Source of the DNA: Leucothrix pacifica
GTDB lineage: Bacteria; Pseudomonadota; Gammaproteobacteria; Thiotrichales; Thiotrichaceae
Reading direction: 5' to 3'
Assembly: GCF_003172875.1 (NCBI RefSeq)
Contig: NZ_QGKM01000078.1
Span: 1 to 62,465 of the forward strand
DNA: 62,465 bases
Shown here: one piece after another, positions 1 through 10,535 of the stretch
Numbering within the stretch: the first letter of the stretch is position 1
Layout: every line of letters starts with the position of its first letter
The notes under the pieces: model-generated
What the model was told of the DNA's origin: nothing
Database searches by the model: none
The model's input: only the letters and a program-made list of their open reading frames with translations
Translations under genes and position numbers: made by a program

Positions 1-571
1 TTTTTTGTCGTGTACAGAGGACTAAGTGATTTAAATTGGAAATACTTTTGAATAGTGTACTGTCATAAGCAATGAGCGCATCGGTGGGACGCCAGTACTT
101 ATTTCCGGCACGTAACACCGCTGTATTGTAACTTGCTATTTCATCAATACGGCTTTGGAAGCGACCCCAGATCTGATCGATACGTTGTAGCTCCAGAGAA
201 ATATTATTTAGGTCTTCAGCACGTAACAGTGAACCGAAGTTATTACTCTCATGTAATAATAAAAGCCTCAAATGGTTGATATTTTCGGTAATGTCATCTG
301 CTGTTCTGACGAAGTCATCTCGTACTTCCCAAAGGATTCGATCACTGAGCTGTGCAACATTTTCAGACTTAAACATCAGGTTTGCCTGATTACTGCTCCG
401 GTCTAACAGTATACGTAGTTCGTAAGAAACACTTGATGCCTCTAACATGCTTTTTTGTAACTGAAGGTTATAACCGACGAGCGTTGAACACACTAAAATC
501 AAAAAGGACACGGACAAAAACGCGCCTATGCTAGTACGCTTCAGACTGTATTGTTTTTCGTTTATCTCCAC
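1..571 (-). CDS. membrane sensor-type protein, N-terminal part (runs off the left edge)
   Basis: An open frame runs without a stop from a GTG at 571 to the window edge (190 codons seen). A GAGG lies six bases upstream; a second GTG at 583 is also possible. The product has a short basic N-terminus, one hydrophobic segment at about residues 14-33, then a largely helical stretch, probably periplasmic. This layout is typical of the sensor part of histidine kinases, diguanylate cyclases or chemoreceptors, but the output domain lies outside the window, so the function is not assigned. The start is seen directly; the sensor role is inferred. Confidence 0.6.
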   Translation of the reverse strand, partial: MEINEKQYSLKRTSIGAFLSVSFLILVCSTLVGYNLQLQKSMLEASSVSYELRILLDRSSNQANLMFKSENVAQLSDRILWEVRDDFVRTADDITENINHLRLLLLHESNNFGSLLRAEDLNNISLELQRIDQIWGRFQSRIDEIASYNTAVLRAGNKYWRPTDALIAYDSTLFKSISNLNHLVLCTRQK

Positions 572-583
572 ACAGAGCCTCAC

Positions 584-935
584 TTACACCTGTATAGGTT
601 TAGTACTAAAGCCGCTTCAATTCCTACTCCATTGGCTAACTGGTCACTTCTATTGATATAAATATTGCTAATGAATACTCTATTGTATGCAATATTTATA
701 GATAGAGCTGTACAGCATTTAAACAATAATGTGCCGGCGAATTATTTCGATTGAAGACAACAAAGATGATTTGGATTTCGCACTTTAATCCAAAGAATAA
801 GCAAATCGGCCCTACTTCCGACTATTAGCCCTGTGAAAGATGACAATACACAGACACTTTGGATTGGAAAATCATCATCTTAAACAACTACAGTAACACG
901 TGTTAGCACATAGTCCAGCACTTTCACCGTGACGG
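584..935. other. gene-free stretch
   Basis: This roughly 350-base AT-rich gap between two minus-strand genes has no convincing ORF or RNA. The only structure noted is a perfect 12-base palindrome, TAACACGTGTTA, at 894-905. It could be an operator or chance. Confidence 0.4.
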
Positions 936-1556
936 CTAGTTTATGGTCATCATCAAAAAACCCGTAAATGCAGCATTATTGATACTGAGTTTTGGGTCGC
1001 ACTGATCCTTCATTTCATCCAAAAACGTACTGTAATCCCGGTAAAACGCATAAGATGGTCGCGGTTTGTAGACCAACTCTTTATCCATCTCAAAATAGTT
1101 CAAAATCATTTTGGTGGTATTTGGTTTGATGAACCAGTTGTTTTTTGGGTCGAAATAAAATGGAATCGTACTGATGGCTGACCATCGAGCCAGTTTCAGG
1201 GTCACCAGTTGCTCCAGAAATTGATTAAAGCCCTTTTCAGTATCACCATGTAGCAAATCAAACATTGCATCAGCCAGATGCTCTCGCTCTGCAGGTGACA
1301 GAGTGCCGATACCATCACGGAATTTTGGCTTATCGAACATTGAGACCATAGATGAACGGGACATCACGAGAATCATGTTTTGGATAATGGACTCAACCTT
1401 ACCAAACTGTGATTCAGAGAAAAAACCCTGAGTTTGTGCAGATAACTTATCGATATTGTGCTTCTTACGGATTTTAACGAGTTCTTCATCCTCAAACCCA
1501 TCCGGATGCCTGGCAAAGAAGTCACCTTGTAACTCAAACAGTTTTTCAATATTCAT
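936..1556 (-). CDS. conserved-looking protein of unknown function
   Basis: A 206-residue cytoplasmic-looking protein with no signal peptide or membrane segment; I do not recognise the family. It is rich in Phe, Met and charged residues and looks globular, with an aromatic C-terminal half. Its ATG is preceded by a strong GGAGGGACC ribosome-binding site, and it starts 14 bases after the thioesterase stop, so it is the last gene of a three-gene operon with the thioesterase and the HlyU-like gene. It is real by codon structure and context, but no function can be given. Confidence 0.75.
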   Translation of the reverse strand: MNIEKLFELQGDFFARHPDGFEDEELVKIRKKHNIDKLSAQTQGFFSESQFGKVESIIQNMILVMSRSSMVSMFDKPKFRDGIGTLSPAEREHLADAMFDLLHGDTEKGFNQFLEQLVTLKLARWSAISTIPFYFDPKNNWFIKPNTTKMILNYFEMDKELVYKPRPSYAFYRDYSTFLDEMKDQCDPKLSINNAAFTGFLMMTIN

Positions 1557-1570
1557 GAGGTCCCTCCGAA

Positions 1571-2020
1571 TTACTTGATAATTGCCATCATGGTTGTACT
1601 GAGCATTGCCTCTGAGGCTTCACCAATGTCAACCAGCAGTGACAAACGTGCTCGTCCCCGGTTCTCCAGATGCTTTAGAAACACTTCTCGTGACTCGGCT
1701 TCCAGTTCACACTGACAGACAATGTCAGTAATCACAGGCTTTTTATAGCGAATCTCTGCTTTAGCCATGACGACATCGGCATCATGCCCGGTTTGTTCCA
1801 ACATATAGGTGGTCAATGCCCATGCGGTCAGCGCTCCCACTGAGTATAAACTTCCGGCAAAACCAGTACCGTGGACATTCACATTATCAGCCACTGGAGC
1901 CCGTGCCTGAATAGCATGGTCATTGAGTTGTTCAATGCTGAAATGCATTGCATCGGCCAGTGGTATTTCCTGAAGAATACGCTGAGTCAGTAACTCAGCA
2001 TCCTCTGCTGTCTTAGCCAA
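1571..2020 (-). CDS. YiiD C-terminal-type hotdog thioesterase
   Basis: A 149-residue protein resembling the YiiD_C putative thioesterase family (hotdog fold). The HGTGFAGSLYSVGALTAWAL stretch near residues 50-69 fits the active-site helix region of that family. The substrate is unknown, presumably an acyl-CoA or acyl carrier protein thioester. The start is a TTG inside the last codons of the upstream HlyU-like gene (8-base overlap), pointing to translational coupling. No later start would keep the first conserved strand. Confidence 0.8.
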   Translation of the reverse strand: MAKTAEDAELLTQRILQEIPLADAMHFSIEQLNDHAIQARAPVADNVNVHGTGFAGSLYSVGALTAWALTTYMLEQTGHDADVVMAKAEIRYKKPVITDIVCQCELEAESREVFLKHLENRGRARLSLLVDIGEASEAMLSTTMMAIIK

Positions 2021-2294
2021 ACAGCTTATCTCCCATTTGATCGATCAATAAGGTCGATTTACGCACTACTTCTTTTGCACAATCTTCCTTATTTGTGAAT
2101 AAATCTGCACGAATAATGCGATGCTCTTTATCGCCCTTACGAATGATACCGTTTAAGCGGTACTGGCCACCCTCTTTTTCTGGCATCGGAATAATCTCAT
2201 AATCAAGGTAATGTTCCACTGGCATTGCCCCTGAGTTTTCTGAGTTTTCCGAACCACCCGAAAATATTGATTTTAAACTTGATAATAAACCCAT
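2013..2294 (-). CDS. HlyU-family protein
   Basis: A 93-residue protein matching the HlyU family in length and in its pattern around YEIIPMPEKEGGQYRLNG. In Vibrio, HlyU is a transcriptional activator of haemolysin genes, but most members of this small family are not characterised, so a regulatory role here is only possible. A short Ser/Gly/Glu-rich linker follows the N-terminal helix. It is the first gene of the operon with the thioesterase and the unknown protein, and lies 65 bases downstream of dnaE. Confidence 0.75.
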   Translation of the reverse strand: MGLLSSLKSIFSGGSENSENSGAMPVEHYLDYEIIPMPEKEGGQYRLNGIIRKGDKEHRIIRADLFTNKEDCAKEVVRKSTLLIDQMGDKLFG

Positions 2295-2359
2295 ATCGAT
2301 AGATACCTTTCCTTAGTTGCCTTCATTGTAATACACTTTTTCAGGTTTACAGTGTGTGC

Positions 2360-5300
2360 TTAATAATTGATTTTAACCTTGTCCTGCCCCAAGTACCCTC
2401 GTAAGGATTCTAATGATGCATTATCCAAAGGTGCTTTATATGCGGCCCCTAAACGCACTTGCGCCGTTGCTTGTTGGTTTTCATAATTAACAAAGATAGG
2501 ACATTCACTCTCACCCTCTGGTGGGATCAGTGAAGCGAGGTGATCGATAAAGCCGTTTTGTGACTGCGCCTCTGACACGGTCAGGTTCAGGCTACGTGCA
2601 AACATGGAGCGCGCTGTTGCTACATCATACAAAGCCTCAATACGCAGGCGTGTGTTGCCTGTGTGGTACTCTGTATTCAATGTACCGCTGATAACCAGCA
2701 CCTCTTCTTTTACAATTAAGTGCTCGTACTCTTCGAATACATTACTAAAAATGAAGATCTCATAATAAGCGGTTTTGTCATCCAACTGCACAAAGGCACG
2801 TTTACCCTTTTCAGTATTTTGCGTGCGAATAGCTGACACCAAACCGGCCAACACCACAGGATGCTTTTGATACTTCTGAGTACTATCTTCTTCAGCCAGA
2901 TCAGAAAGTTTCATCGACCGCATCTGCGCAATTTCTTCTTCGTACTCATTGATCGGGTGACCTGTCAGGTATAAGCCTAATGCATCTTTCTCCATCCGCA
3001 AACGATCACGCTCAGGCCATTCCGGTAAGTCCGGCGCAAGCTTTTCGTCTTGCTCAACCACCATCGAGCCACCGAACAGGTCAGTCTGCCCAATCGCTTC
3101 GTCGCGGTGTAACTGACTAGCCATCCGGATCACTTCGGGCAAGTGCGCCTGCATGGAGTTTCTGTTTTTACCGAGACTATCAAACACACCGGCATTGATT
3201 AGTGTTTCTAGCGTCCGCTTGCTGAGTTTATTAGAGTTAACGCGTTTACATACATCAGCCATAGACACAAACGGTCCATTTGCCTCACGCTCTGCCAGAA
3301 TAACGCCGATGGCGCTTTCACCTGCCCCTTTAATCGCGCCTAGCCCAAAGATTACATTACCTTCGTTTTCAGTACTAAAGCGATAACCTGAACGGTTTAC
3401 ATCCGGTGGAATCACCTCTAGTCCCAACTGACGACATTCGTCGACAAAGGTCACCACCTTCTCGGTGTTATCCATATCCGAGGACAATACAGCAGCCATA
3501 AAGGCCGCAGGATAATGCGCTTTTAACCAAATAGTCTGGAAGGAAACCAAGGCGTAAGCAGCCGAGTGAGATTTATTAAATCCGTACTCCGCAAACTTTT
3601 CCATCAAATCGAAAATCGCCGTGGCTTGTGCCGGATCAATGTTTCGCCCACCCGAGCCCTCCATGAAGATCTCACGTTGCTTGGCCATTTCTTCGGGCTT
3701 TTTCTTACCCATCGCACGACGCAACATGTCCGCACCACCCAGCGAATACCCTGCCAGAATCTGTGCGATCTGCATGACCTGTTCCTGATAAACGATTACA
3801 CCGTATGTGGTGTTGAGTACCGGCTCAAGATCAGGGTGTGGATATTCAACTTTCGCAATCCCTTTTTTACGGTTAACGAAGTCGTCTACCATGCCTGACT
3901 GCAGCGGCCCCGGACGATACAAGGCTACCAGTGCTACGATATCTTCAAACACATCAGGCTGTAAGCGCCCGATCAGTTCTTTCATCCCGCGCGATTCCAG
4001 CTGGAATACGGCGGTAGTTTTAGCAGAACGCAATAGCTCGAATGACTTTTCATCAGCCAAATCAATTTGCGAGATATCGAGCAATTCTTCGCCCTTCTCT
4101 GTTCGCAAATCATTAATGATTTTGACAGCCCAGTCGATAATGGTCAGGTTACGTAGACCCAGGAAGTCGAATTTAACCAAGCCAACCGCTTCAACATCGT
4201 CCTTATCAAACTGTGAAACGAGACTACCACCGCCTTCTTCACAGTAGAGCGGTGTAAAGTCTACTAAGGCGGATGGTGAAATTAATACACCACCGGCATG
4301 TTTACCGACATTTCGGGTCAAACCTTCCAGCGACAATGCCAGATCAATCAGACTTTTGACTTCTTCATCTTCGTCATACAGTGCTTTTAAATCCGGTGAA
4401 TCGATCAACGCTTTGGTCAACGTCATTTTGATCTCGAACGGAATGAGCTTAGCGATTCTGTCTACAAAGCCGTAGGGATGACCAAGAATACGCCCCACAT
4501 CACGCACGACCGCTTTTGCCGCCATCGAACCATAGGTGATGATTTGCGATACTTTGTCGCGGCCGTAGGTCTCCGCGACATAGTCGATCACCATTTCACG
4601 CTTATCCATACAGAAATCGATATCGAAATCGGGCATGGAGACGCGTTCCGGATTCAGGAATCGTTCAAATAGCAAGTCATAAAGTAGCGGATCAATATCA
4701 GTAATTTTTAGGGCATAGGCCACCAAGGAACCCGCACCAGAACCACGACCCGGCCCTACTGGTACATCGTTATCTTTACCCCACTGGATAAAGTCGGCCA
4801 CGATCAGGAAGTAACCGGGGAATCCCATGCCATTGATAACGTCCAGCTCCACCTGCAGACGCTCGTCATATTCTTTACGTTGCTCTTTAAACTCCTCAGA
4901 ATCTACGTCAAACATCACTTTGAAGCGTTCTTCCATACCCTCGCGAGAAACCTGACAGAAGTATTCCGCCTCAGTCATACCCTCAGGTATCGGGAAGGCT
5001 GGCAGATAGTTTTTGCCTAAGGTCAGCTCGACGGTACAGCGTTTGGCGATCTCTAAAGTGTTCTCAATCGCTGATGGAATATCTTTAAACAGCTCCTTCA
5101 TCTCATCGGCTGAGCGCAAATATTGTTGGTTGCTGTATTTTTTCTCGCGTCGCTTATCCGCTAATGTAAAACCATCATGGATACATACCCGCGCTTCGTG
5201 TGAAGAGAAATCATCTTCAGTCAGGAATCTGACATCATTGGTTGCCACTACCGGTACATCATTGGCAACAGCTAATTCAACAGCGGATTGTAAATAACGC

Positions 5301-5827
5301 TCATCTCCCGTTCTGCCAGTTCGCTGCAATTCGAGGTAATAACGGTCGGGGAAAACCTCCTTCCATTCTTTTAAGCGGCGCTCTGCTTCCTCTTTATTAT
5401 CCGCCAGCAGTGAGTAACCTATATCACCACTTTTACCGCCCGATAAGGCTATGATTCCTTCATTAAGCTCTTTGACCCACTCACGTTTAACCCGTGGAAC
5501 TCCGAGTACCTGACCTTCCTGATAAGCTTTGGAAATCAGTTTTGAAACATTGAGATAACCCTGATTGTTCTGGCATAACAGAATCATGTGGTACAGCAGG
5601 TTTTGGTCGTTCTCATCCTGCAGCAGTACATCCACACCAAAAATAGGCTTGAGACCTTGCCCCATTGCTGCTCGGTAAAACTTCACCATGGCAAACAGGT
5701 TATTTTGATCAGTCATTGCGATGGCTGGCATGCCGCCTTCTTCCACCGCTGGCATCATTTTTTTAATTCTTAAGGTGCTGTCGACCAGTGAGAATTCTGT
5801 GTGTAGTCTGAGGTGTACGAAACTCAT
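2360..5827 (-). CDS. dnaE: DNA polymerase III subunit alpha
   Basis: This is the replicative polymerase catalytic subunit, 1155 residues, close to the 1160 of E. coli DnaE. It begins with a PHP domain (about 1-280), then the C-family polymerase core with the catalytic-aspartate motif PDFDIDF at 399-405 and the KFDFLGL element, a helix-hairpin-helix region, an OB fold at about 990-1080 and a C-terminal tau-binding region. The clamp-binding-like element QTDLFGG is present at about 920. The ATG overlaps the rnhB stop by four bases (ATGA), so the two are translationally coupled at the end of the lpx cluster. The accA gene that often follows dnaE is absent. Confidence 0.98.
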   Translation of the reverse strand: MSFVHLRLHTEFSLVDSTLRIKKMMPAVEEGGMPAIAMTDQNNLFAMVKFYRAAMGQGLKPIFGVDVLLQDENDQNLLYHMILLCQNNQGYLNVSKLISKAYQEGQVLGVPRVKREWVKELNEGIIALSGGKSGDIGYSLLADNKEEAERRLKEWKEVFPDRYYLELQRTGRTGDERYLQSAVELAVANDVPVVATNDVRFLTEDDFSSHEARVCIHDGFTLADKRREKKYSNQQYLRSADEMKELFKDIPSAIENTLEIAKRCTVELTLGKNYLPAFPIPEGMTEAEYFCQVSREGMEERFKVMFDVDSEEFKEQRKEYDERLQVELDVINGMGFPGYFLIVADFIQWGKDNDVPVGPGRGSGAGSLVAYALKITDIDPLLYDLLFERFLNPERVSMPDFDIDFCMDKREMVIDYVAETYGRDKVSQIITYGSMAAKAVVRDVGRILGHPYGFVDRIAKLIPFEIKMTLTKALIDSPDLKALYDEDEEVKSLIDLALSLEGLTRNVGKHAGGVLISPSALVDFTPLYCEEGGGSLVSQFDKDDVEAVGLVKFDFLGLRNLTIIDWAVKIINDLRTEKGEELLDISQIDLADEKSFELLRSAKTTAVFQLESRGMKELIGRLQPDVFEDIVALVALYRPGPLQSGMVDDFVNRKKGIAKVEYPHPDLEPVLNTTYGVIVYQEQVMQIAQILAGYSLGGADMLRRAMGKKKPEEMAKQREIFMEGSGGRNIDPAQATAIFDLMEKFAEYGFNKSHSAAYALVSFQTIWLKAHYPAAFMAAVLSSDMDNTEKVVTFVDECRQLGLEVIPPDVNRSGYRFSTENEGNVIFGLGAIKGAGESAIGVILAEREANGPFVSMADVCKRVNSNKLSKRTLETLINAGVFDSLGKNRNSMQAHLPEVIRMASQLHRDEAIGQTDLFGGSMVVEQDEKLAPDLPEWPERDRLRMEKDALGLYLTGHPINEYEEEIAQMRSMKLSDLAEEDSTQKYQKHPVVLAGLVSAIRTQNTEKGKRAFVQLDDKTAYYEIFIFSNVFEEYEHLIVKEEVLVISGTLNTEYHTGNTRLRIEALYDVATARSMFARSLNLTVSEAQSQNGFIDHLASLIPPEGESECPIFVNYENQQATAQVRLGAAYKAPLDNASLESLRGYLGQDKVKINY

Positions 5828-6399
5828 CCCATTGTCCTTATTATGCGTTGTACAGGTTTGAAGCTAAGGCGGTGTATCGGGCAAGCCCCCTGCTCCTGTA
5901 AAGCTTGTTGATGCTGTTTAGTGGGGTAGCCTTTGTGTTTGGCAAAGCCATAACCGGGATATTTTTCATCCATTTCCACCATTTCATGGTCGCGTGATAC
6001 TTTGGCCAGTATGGAGGCGGCACTAATTTCCGCTTCGGTCAGATCCCCTTTAACGATGGCTTCCATTCGGTATGGCAAATCCGGGCAACGGTTACCATCA
6101 ATTTTTACAAAGTTGGGTTCTATATGCAGCCCTTCAACAGCACGTTTCATCGCCAACATACTCGCCCACAAAATATTGATCTCGTCGATTTCTTCAACTT
6201 CAGCACGCCCTAGCGACCATGATAAGGCTTTTTCACGAATCTCGATCGCCAGCGCATCTCGCTTTTTCTCGGTGAGCTTTTTTGAATCGGTTAAACCCTC
6301 GATAGGATTGGCAGGGTCTAAAATAACAGCGGCAGCCACTACAGCCCCTGCCAGTGGCCCCCGACCAACTTCATCAACACCCGCGATCAATGATGTCAC
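5824..6399 (-). CDS. rnhB: ribonuclease HII
   Basis: A 191-residue RNase HII that cleaves RNA in RNA:DNA hybrids and removes single ribonucleotides from DNA. The signature [12 protein letters not shown] near the N-terminus supplies catalytic Asp and Glu; further acidic residues lie in VKIDGN and in SRDHEM. The start is a GTG with GAGG eight bases upstream, two bases after the lpxB stop. The downstream dnaE start overlaps its stop codon. Confidence 0.97.
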   Translation of the reverse strand: MTSLIAGVDEVGRGPLAGAVVAAAVILDPANPIEGLTDSKKLTEKKRDALAIEIREKALSWSLGRAEVEEIDEINILWASMLAMKRAVEGLHIEPNFVKIDGNRCPDLPYRMEAIVKGDLTEAEISAASILAKVSRDHEMVEMDEKYPGYGFAKHKGYPTKQHQQALQEQGACPIHRLSFKPVQRIIRTMG

Positions 6400-6400
6400 A

Positions 6401-7549
6401 TTAAGACCTCTTACTCAGTAATTCGTGAATTGCAGCGGCTGCCTGCTGGCTGGCTCCCTGCTTTAATATTTTATGTATCTCTGAGAAGCGCCGGAGCACT
6501 TGCGCTTTTTGTTCTGAAGTTTGTGAAAACTGTATTTCAACTTCCGTAATGACCGCCTCAACTGTCAATTCTTGCTGGATTAATTCAGGCACTAATCGTT
6601 GGTTAGCCAGGTTGTTTGGTAAGGTATAAAACGGTGATTTAATCATACCTAAGCGCTGAATGATCCAGCCTGTGAGTGCCGCTACCCGATAGGCTGCGAC
6701 CATTGGTCTGCCCACTAACATGCCTTCTAACACGGCAGTTCCTGATGCCATCAGAATCTGATCCGCTGCTTTCATGACGGTACGGGATTGCCCGGATACC
6801 CATGTCATAGGGACTTCAGGAGCTAACTCCTGGTGCAAGGCTTTGAACTGTACTGCTATCTTGTCATTCACCAAAGGGCACACTAACTGCCACTCCGGAT
6901 GGTTTTGATGAATTGTTTTTAATCCCAGTAAAAAGTCCGGACCTATTCGCTGGATCTCACCACTACGGCTACCCGGCAGCACTGCCAAGGTGAATGGCTC
7001 TGACGCCAAGTCAAGTGCTTGTCGGGCTTGGTGTTTATCATTCTCTAATGGAATTTCATCGGCTAAGGGGTGACCGACAAAAGCAACGGGCACCTGATGT
7101 TGCTTGTAAAAATCCATTTCAAAGGGAAACAATGCCAGCATCAAATCCAGATTACCAACAAATTTCTTCACACGGCTTTGTCGCCATGCCCAGATTGATG
7201 GACTAACATAATGAACGCTTGGTGTTGCTTGTGCGTGTAAACGCTGCTCTAACCAGATATTAAAGTCAGGTGCATCAACACCAATAAATACATCGGGCGG
7301 GTCTTGCGTCCAACGTTGCAGCAAACTTTTACGGATAGACATTAGCTCGCGTAAACGACCGATGACTTCGGTAAACCCCATCACCGACAAGCGATCCATT
7401 TCAAACAGAGAATCACAGCCTTGTGCCTGCATTTCAGGGCCTGCTATCCCCTCAAACTGTGCATCCGGATAATAGGCTTTGAGTGCCTGAATCAAACGGG
7501 CACCGAGTATATCGCCGGATACCTCCCCTGCAACAATCGCTATTTTCAT
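6401..7549 (-). CDS. lpxB: lipid-A-disaccharide synthase
   Basis: A 382-residue glycosyltransferase (GT19) joining UDP-2,3-diacylglucosamine and lipid X to make the lipid A disaccharide at the inner face of the inner membrane. The N-terminal [11 protein letters not shown] motif and the donor-binding [11 protein letters not shown] motif are present, and the length is typical of the family. It starts from an ATG two bases after the lpxA stop, in the order lpxD-fabZ-lpxA-lpxB. Confidence 0.97.
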   Translation of the reverse strand: MKIAIVAGEVSGDILGARLIQALKAYYPDAQFEGIAGPEMQAQGCDSLFEMDRLSVMGFTEVIGRLRELMSIRKSLLQRWTQDPPDVFIGVDAPDFNIWLEQRLHAQATPSVHYVSPSIWAWRQSRVKKFVGNLDLMLALFPFEMDFYKQHQVPVAFVGHPLADEIPLENDKHQARQALDLASEPFTLAVLPGSRSGEIQRIGPDFLLGLKTIHQNHPEWQLVCPLVNDKIAVQFKALHQELAPEVPMTWVSGQSRTVMKAADQILMASGTAVLEGMLVGRPMVAAYRVAALTGWIIQRLGMIKSPFYTLPNNLANQRLVPELIQQELTVEAVITEVEIQFSQTSEQKAQVLRRFSEIHKILKQGASQQAAAAIHELLSKRS

Positions 7550-7551
7550 TA

Positions 7552-8322
7552 TTAGCGAATGATGCCGCGTTCGCTACGCTTACAAAACTTATTCAGAAGC
7601 TCAACTTCTTCACTGCCTGGATATGTCTCTTCCATTTTCAGTAATGCTTGCTGGAATTGTAAATCCTGACGATACAGCATGCGATAGCACTGTTTTATAC
7701 GTGAAATACTCGTCGCGTCAAAACCGTTGCGTTTTAACCCTTCACTGTTAATCCCACGAGGCAAAGCAGGTGCGCCGTGTGCAGTAATATATGGCGGCAG
7801 ATCTTTACCTAAAGACGTTCCCATTCCAGTGAATGAATACTTACCGACTCGGCAGAATTGATGCACTAGTGTAAAGCCACCGAGTATCGCAAAATCATGA
7901 ACACGCACGTGACCCGCCAATGTGGCATTGTTGGCAAAAATCGTATTATTACCAACCACACAATCATGGGCGATATGCACATACGCCATGATCCAGTTAT
8001 CGTTCCCCACGATAGTTTTGCCGATATCCTGTGTCGTTCCACGATTGATCGTGACATTCTCACGAATCAGATTTCGGTCGCCGATAATCAGCTCCGTCGG
8101 CTCACCCGCATACTTTTTATCTTGTGGGGCAGCACCAATGGAGGAAAATTGATAGATCTCATTCTCCTCGCCGATAATCGTTGGGCCTTCAATCACTACA
8201 TGGGGGCCGATTTTACAACCGGCGCCGATCGTCACATCGGCGCCAATAACGCTGTAGGCGCCAACCGTGACATCTACGGCGATGTTTGCCGACGGGTCGA
8301 TAATGGCAGTTGGATGTATCAA
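7552..8322 (-). CDS. lpxA: UDP-N-acetylglucosamine O-acyltransferase
   Basis: A 256-residue left-handed beta-helix enzyme catalysing the first step of lipid A synthesis, transfer of a 3-hydroxyacyl chain from ACP to UDP-GlcNAc. Hexapeptide repeats fill the first 190 residues and the active-site region includes the conserved His in [10 protein letters not shown]. The start is TTG, overlapping the fabZ stop as TTGA, with GAGG just upstream. The N-terminus begins directly at the IHPTAI motif, a few residues shorter than in E. coli. Confidence 0.97.
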   Translation of the reverse strand: MIHPTAIIDPSANIAVDVTVGAYSVIGADVTIGAGCKIGPHVVIEGPTIIGEENEIYQFSSIGAAPQDKKYAGEPTELIIGDRNLIRENVTINRGTTQDIGKTIVGNDNWIMAYVHIAHDCVVGNNTIFANNATLAGHVRVHDFAILGGFTLVHQFCRVGKYSFTGMGTSLGKDLPPYITAHGAPALPRGINSEGLKRNGFDATSISRIKQCYRMLYRQDLQFQQALLKMEETYPGSEEVELLNKFCKRSERGIIR

Positions 8323-8768
8323 GCATCCTCCTTAACAGCAGCGCACATTAGCTCTGCAGACGTCACCATTTTACCGTCAACTTTTGCAACAGTATTAAAA
8401 ATCCACATATTGCCTTTGCGCTTAACCAACTCCGCATATAATTCGACCTGATCTCCCGGTACGACTTGCTTGCGGAATTTTACTTTGTTCACACCAACCA
8501 GAATGTAAAGTGTATTTTCCTGAGGCTCTGTGCCCATGGTTAAGAAACCTAGTAAGCCTGTCGCCTGAGCCATGGCTTCGATCAGTAACACTCCCGGCAT
8601 AATAGGCTGGTCAGGAAAGTGTCCATTGAAATACGGCTCGTTCACCGTGACGTTTTTAATAGCGGTCAGGTGTTTGCCTTCTTCGTAGTCCAGTACACGG
8701 TCTACTAATAAAAACGGATAACGATGAGCTAGAAATTTTCTGATTTCTACAACGTCCATTACTTTCAT
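8319..8768 (-). CDS. fabZ: 3-hydroxyacyl-[acyl-carrier-protein] dehydratase
   Basis: A hotdog-fold dehydratase of fatty-acid elongation, 149 residues from the ATG at 8768. The active-site His lies in [21 protein letters not shown], with the conserved Glu following. The open frame extends upstream to 8837, but that part overlaps the lpxD end and matches nothing in FabZ; the 8768 start has AGGA eight bases upstream and gives the family's usual N-terminus and length. Confidence 0.97.
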   Translation of the reverse strand: MKVMDVVEIRKFLAHRYPFLLVDRVLDYEEGKHLTAIKNVTVNEPYFNGHFPDQPIMPGVLLIEAMAQATGLLGFLTMGTEPQENTLYILVGVNKVKFRKQVVPGDQVELYAELVKRKGNMWIFNTVAKVDGKMVTSAELMCAAVKEDA

Positions 8769-8778
8769 TCGGTCGATC

Positions 8779-9810
8779 CTATTTGTCTTGTATTTGAATT
8801 TGTTTCTGTAGCTCGCGTACTGACCTGGCCATTTCATCTAGTTGTGTAAAACGAACCGCATTACGACGCCAGCGTTTTGATTCTGTCGCAGGAACCCCTG
8901 AGGAATAGACACCCTTTTCTTTTATTGAGCCGGTGACCATGCTCATACCTGTGATGATGACCTCATCAGCAATCGTGATATGCCCTGCTATCGCTGAAGC
9001 ACCACCAATTTGACAATATTTACCAATTATCGTGCTACCCGCGACCGCTACGGCACCTGCTAAGGCTGTATGATCCCCGATCACAACATTATGGCCAATC
9101 TGAATTTGGTTATCGATTATAACCCCATTACCGATGACTGTATCGCTTAATGCGCCACGATCTATTGTGGTATTCGCTCCGATTTCCACATCACGACCAA
9201 TTTGCACACCCCCAATTTGTGGGATTTTATGCCATTCGCCGGTATCTGGTGCGTAGCCAAAACCATCTGCGCCAATCACAGAGCCAGAATGGATACGGGT
9301 GCGTTCTCCGATACTGACACCATCATAGATAGTGACATTGGCTTTTAAGCACACATCATCAGCTATCACGCAGCCAGCACCAATCACGCAACCCGCACCG
9401 ATCTGGACACGGTCGCCGAGTGTGACACCTTCATCAATCACTGCATTAGCCCCGATACAAACACCTTCTCCTGTCCTAAGGTCTTCCTGAACGACTGCAG
9501 AGGCGTGAATTCCGGATATCAACCGGGCTTCCGGATACATCAACTGGACGGTTTTTGCATAAGCCAGATAAGGATTATTATGCAACAATACCGCTCCGTT
9601 GAAATCACTCAGATCAATTTTCGGTGAGGCAATAATGGCAGAAGCACTGCACTGAGCTACTTGCGACAGGAATTTATGATTACTAATAAAGGTAATATCA
9701 CCCTGCTTCGCTTGAGTGAGTGGCGCAACGGCATCAACTGTTTGCGCAGCATCACCATTGAGCGTGGAGCCGGTAAATGCCGCAATTGCTTCGAGGCTGG
9801 TTGCAGCCAT
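8779..9810 (-). CDS. lpxD: UDP-3-O-acylglucosamine N-acyltransferase
   Basis: A 343-residue enzyme for the third lipid A step, adding the N-linked 3-hydroxyacyl chain. A uridine-binding N-terminal domain (about 1-100) is followed by a long left-handed beta-helix of hexapeptide repeats and a C-terminal helix with Arg/Gln-rich heptads. The expected catalytic His lies in the [12 protein letters not shown] segment. The ATG follows the skp stop by one base. Confidence 0.97.
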   Translation of the reverse strand: MAATSLEAIAAFTGSTLNGDAAQTVDAVAPLTQAKQGDITFISNHKFLSQVAQCSASAIIASPKIDLSDFNGAVLLHNNPYLAYAKTVQLMYPEARLISGIHASAVVQEDLRTGEGVCIGANAVIDEGVTLGDRVQIGAGCVIGAGCVIADDVCLKANVTIYDGVSIGERTRIHSGSVIGADGFGYAPDTGEWHKIPQIGGVQIGRDVEIGANTTIDRGALSDTVIGNGVIIDNQIQIGHNVVIGDHTALAGAVAVAGSTIIGKYCQIGGASAIAGHITIADEVIITGMSMVTGSIKEKGVYSSGVPATESKRWRRNAVRFTQLDEMARSVRELQKQIQIQDK

Positions 9811-9811
9811 A

Positions 9812-10372
9812 TTAATTAACCTTTTCTGTTTGAGTATCAGCCGAGTTCTCAGGCTGCTGCTTGTCTAATTGCTGTTGTAGGTATTCAAGGACGGATAGAG
9901 TCATGTCGACACGCTGGCTAGCAGCAACATATTCTTGAATCACAATATCAATATTCTGCTTTTTACGAACCTCTTCGATGGCCTGAAAAACGCTTTTTTG
10001 AACATCATCCAGTGCCGTATCACGCGCAAACCGTAGTTCTTCACGGAAGTCCTCCAAAGTACGGGTACGCTCACGCTTCATGGAGCGTATATTACGGTCA
10101 GCCTGACGAACTTCTTCCTCAGACCATTTCGAGCGGTTTTCATCCAGCGCTTCTTCCAGTGTATTAATTTCTTCTAGTCTTTCCTGCAATGCCTGTTCCC
10201 GTGGTGAGAACTCAGCTTTGAGCGCCTGACTTGCCAGCTCCGCCTCTGGTGCATTTTTCAGAAGATAAGCAACATTGACTACAGCAATACTAATAGGTGA
10301 ATCATCAGCTGATGCAACAGAGTCAATCAAGCCGAAGCAAGCAATACACAGAGCAGAAACAAAATACTTCAT
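9812..10372 (-). CDS. skp: periplasmic chaperone Skp/OmpH
   Basis: A periplasmic holdase that carries unfolded outer-membrane proteins to BamA. From the ATG at 10372 it has 186 residues: a signal peptide ending in a VASA site near residue 22, then a highly charged coiled-coil-forming region with many Glu, Arg and Gln residues, as in the tentacles of Skp. An in-frame TTG at 10381 is possible but worse. No strong ribosome-binding site is visible at either start. A terminator separates it from bamA upstream. Confidence 0.93.
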   Translation of the reverse strand: MKYFVSALCIACFGLIDSVASADDSPISIAVVNVAYLLKNAPEAELASQALKAEFSPREQALQERLEEINTLEEALDENRSKWSEEEVRQADRNIRSMKRERTRTLEDFREELRFARDTALDDVQKSVFQAIEEVRKKQNIDIVIQEYVAASQRVDMTLSVLEYLQQQLDKQQPENSADTQTEKVN

Positions 10373-10484
10373 AGAGAACAAGACTATTATTGGGACATTA
10401 ATTATCCGGACAGTTTACTCGCAGGAACCCACTGAAACAAATAGAGTTGTGCTGATTCATTGAAATTCTTCAATTGGGACAACG

Positions 10485-10514
10485 AAAAAAGCCTTGCTAG
10501 AAAACAAGGCTTTT
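10485..10514 (-). terminator. Rho-independent terminator after bamA
   Basis: A perfect 10-base stem (AAAAGCCTTG at 10487-10496 with CAAGGCTTTT at 10505-10514, 8-base loop) ends in a T run when read on the minus strand. It lies 20 bases downstream of the bamA stop and upstream of skp, so it should end or attenuate transcripts from bamA. Confidence 0.85.
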
Positions 10515-10535
10515 AATTCATAAGCGGAATAACGA

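Noticed and set aside
3153-5773. Many plus-strand open frames across dnaE and similar shadows elsewhere
   Set aside because: They lie antisense within well-conserved genes, have no family features or ribosome-binding sites, and follow from codon usage of the real gene.
8769-8837. Longer N-terminus for fabZ
   Set aside because: The extra residues overlap the lpxD C-terminus and are not part of the FabZ family; the ATG at 8768 has a good ribosome-binding site.
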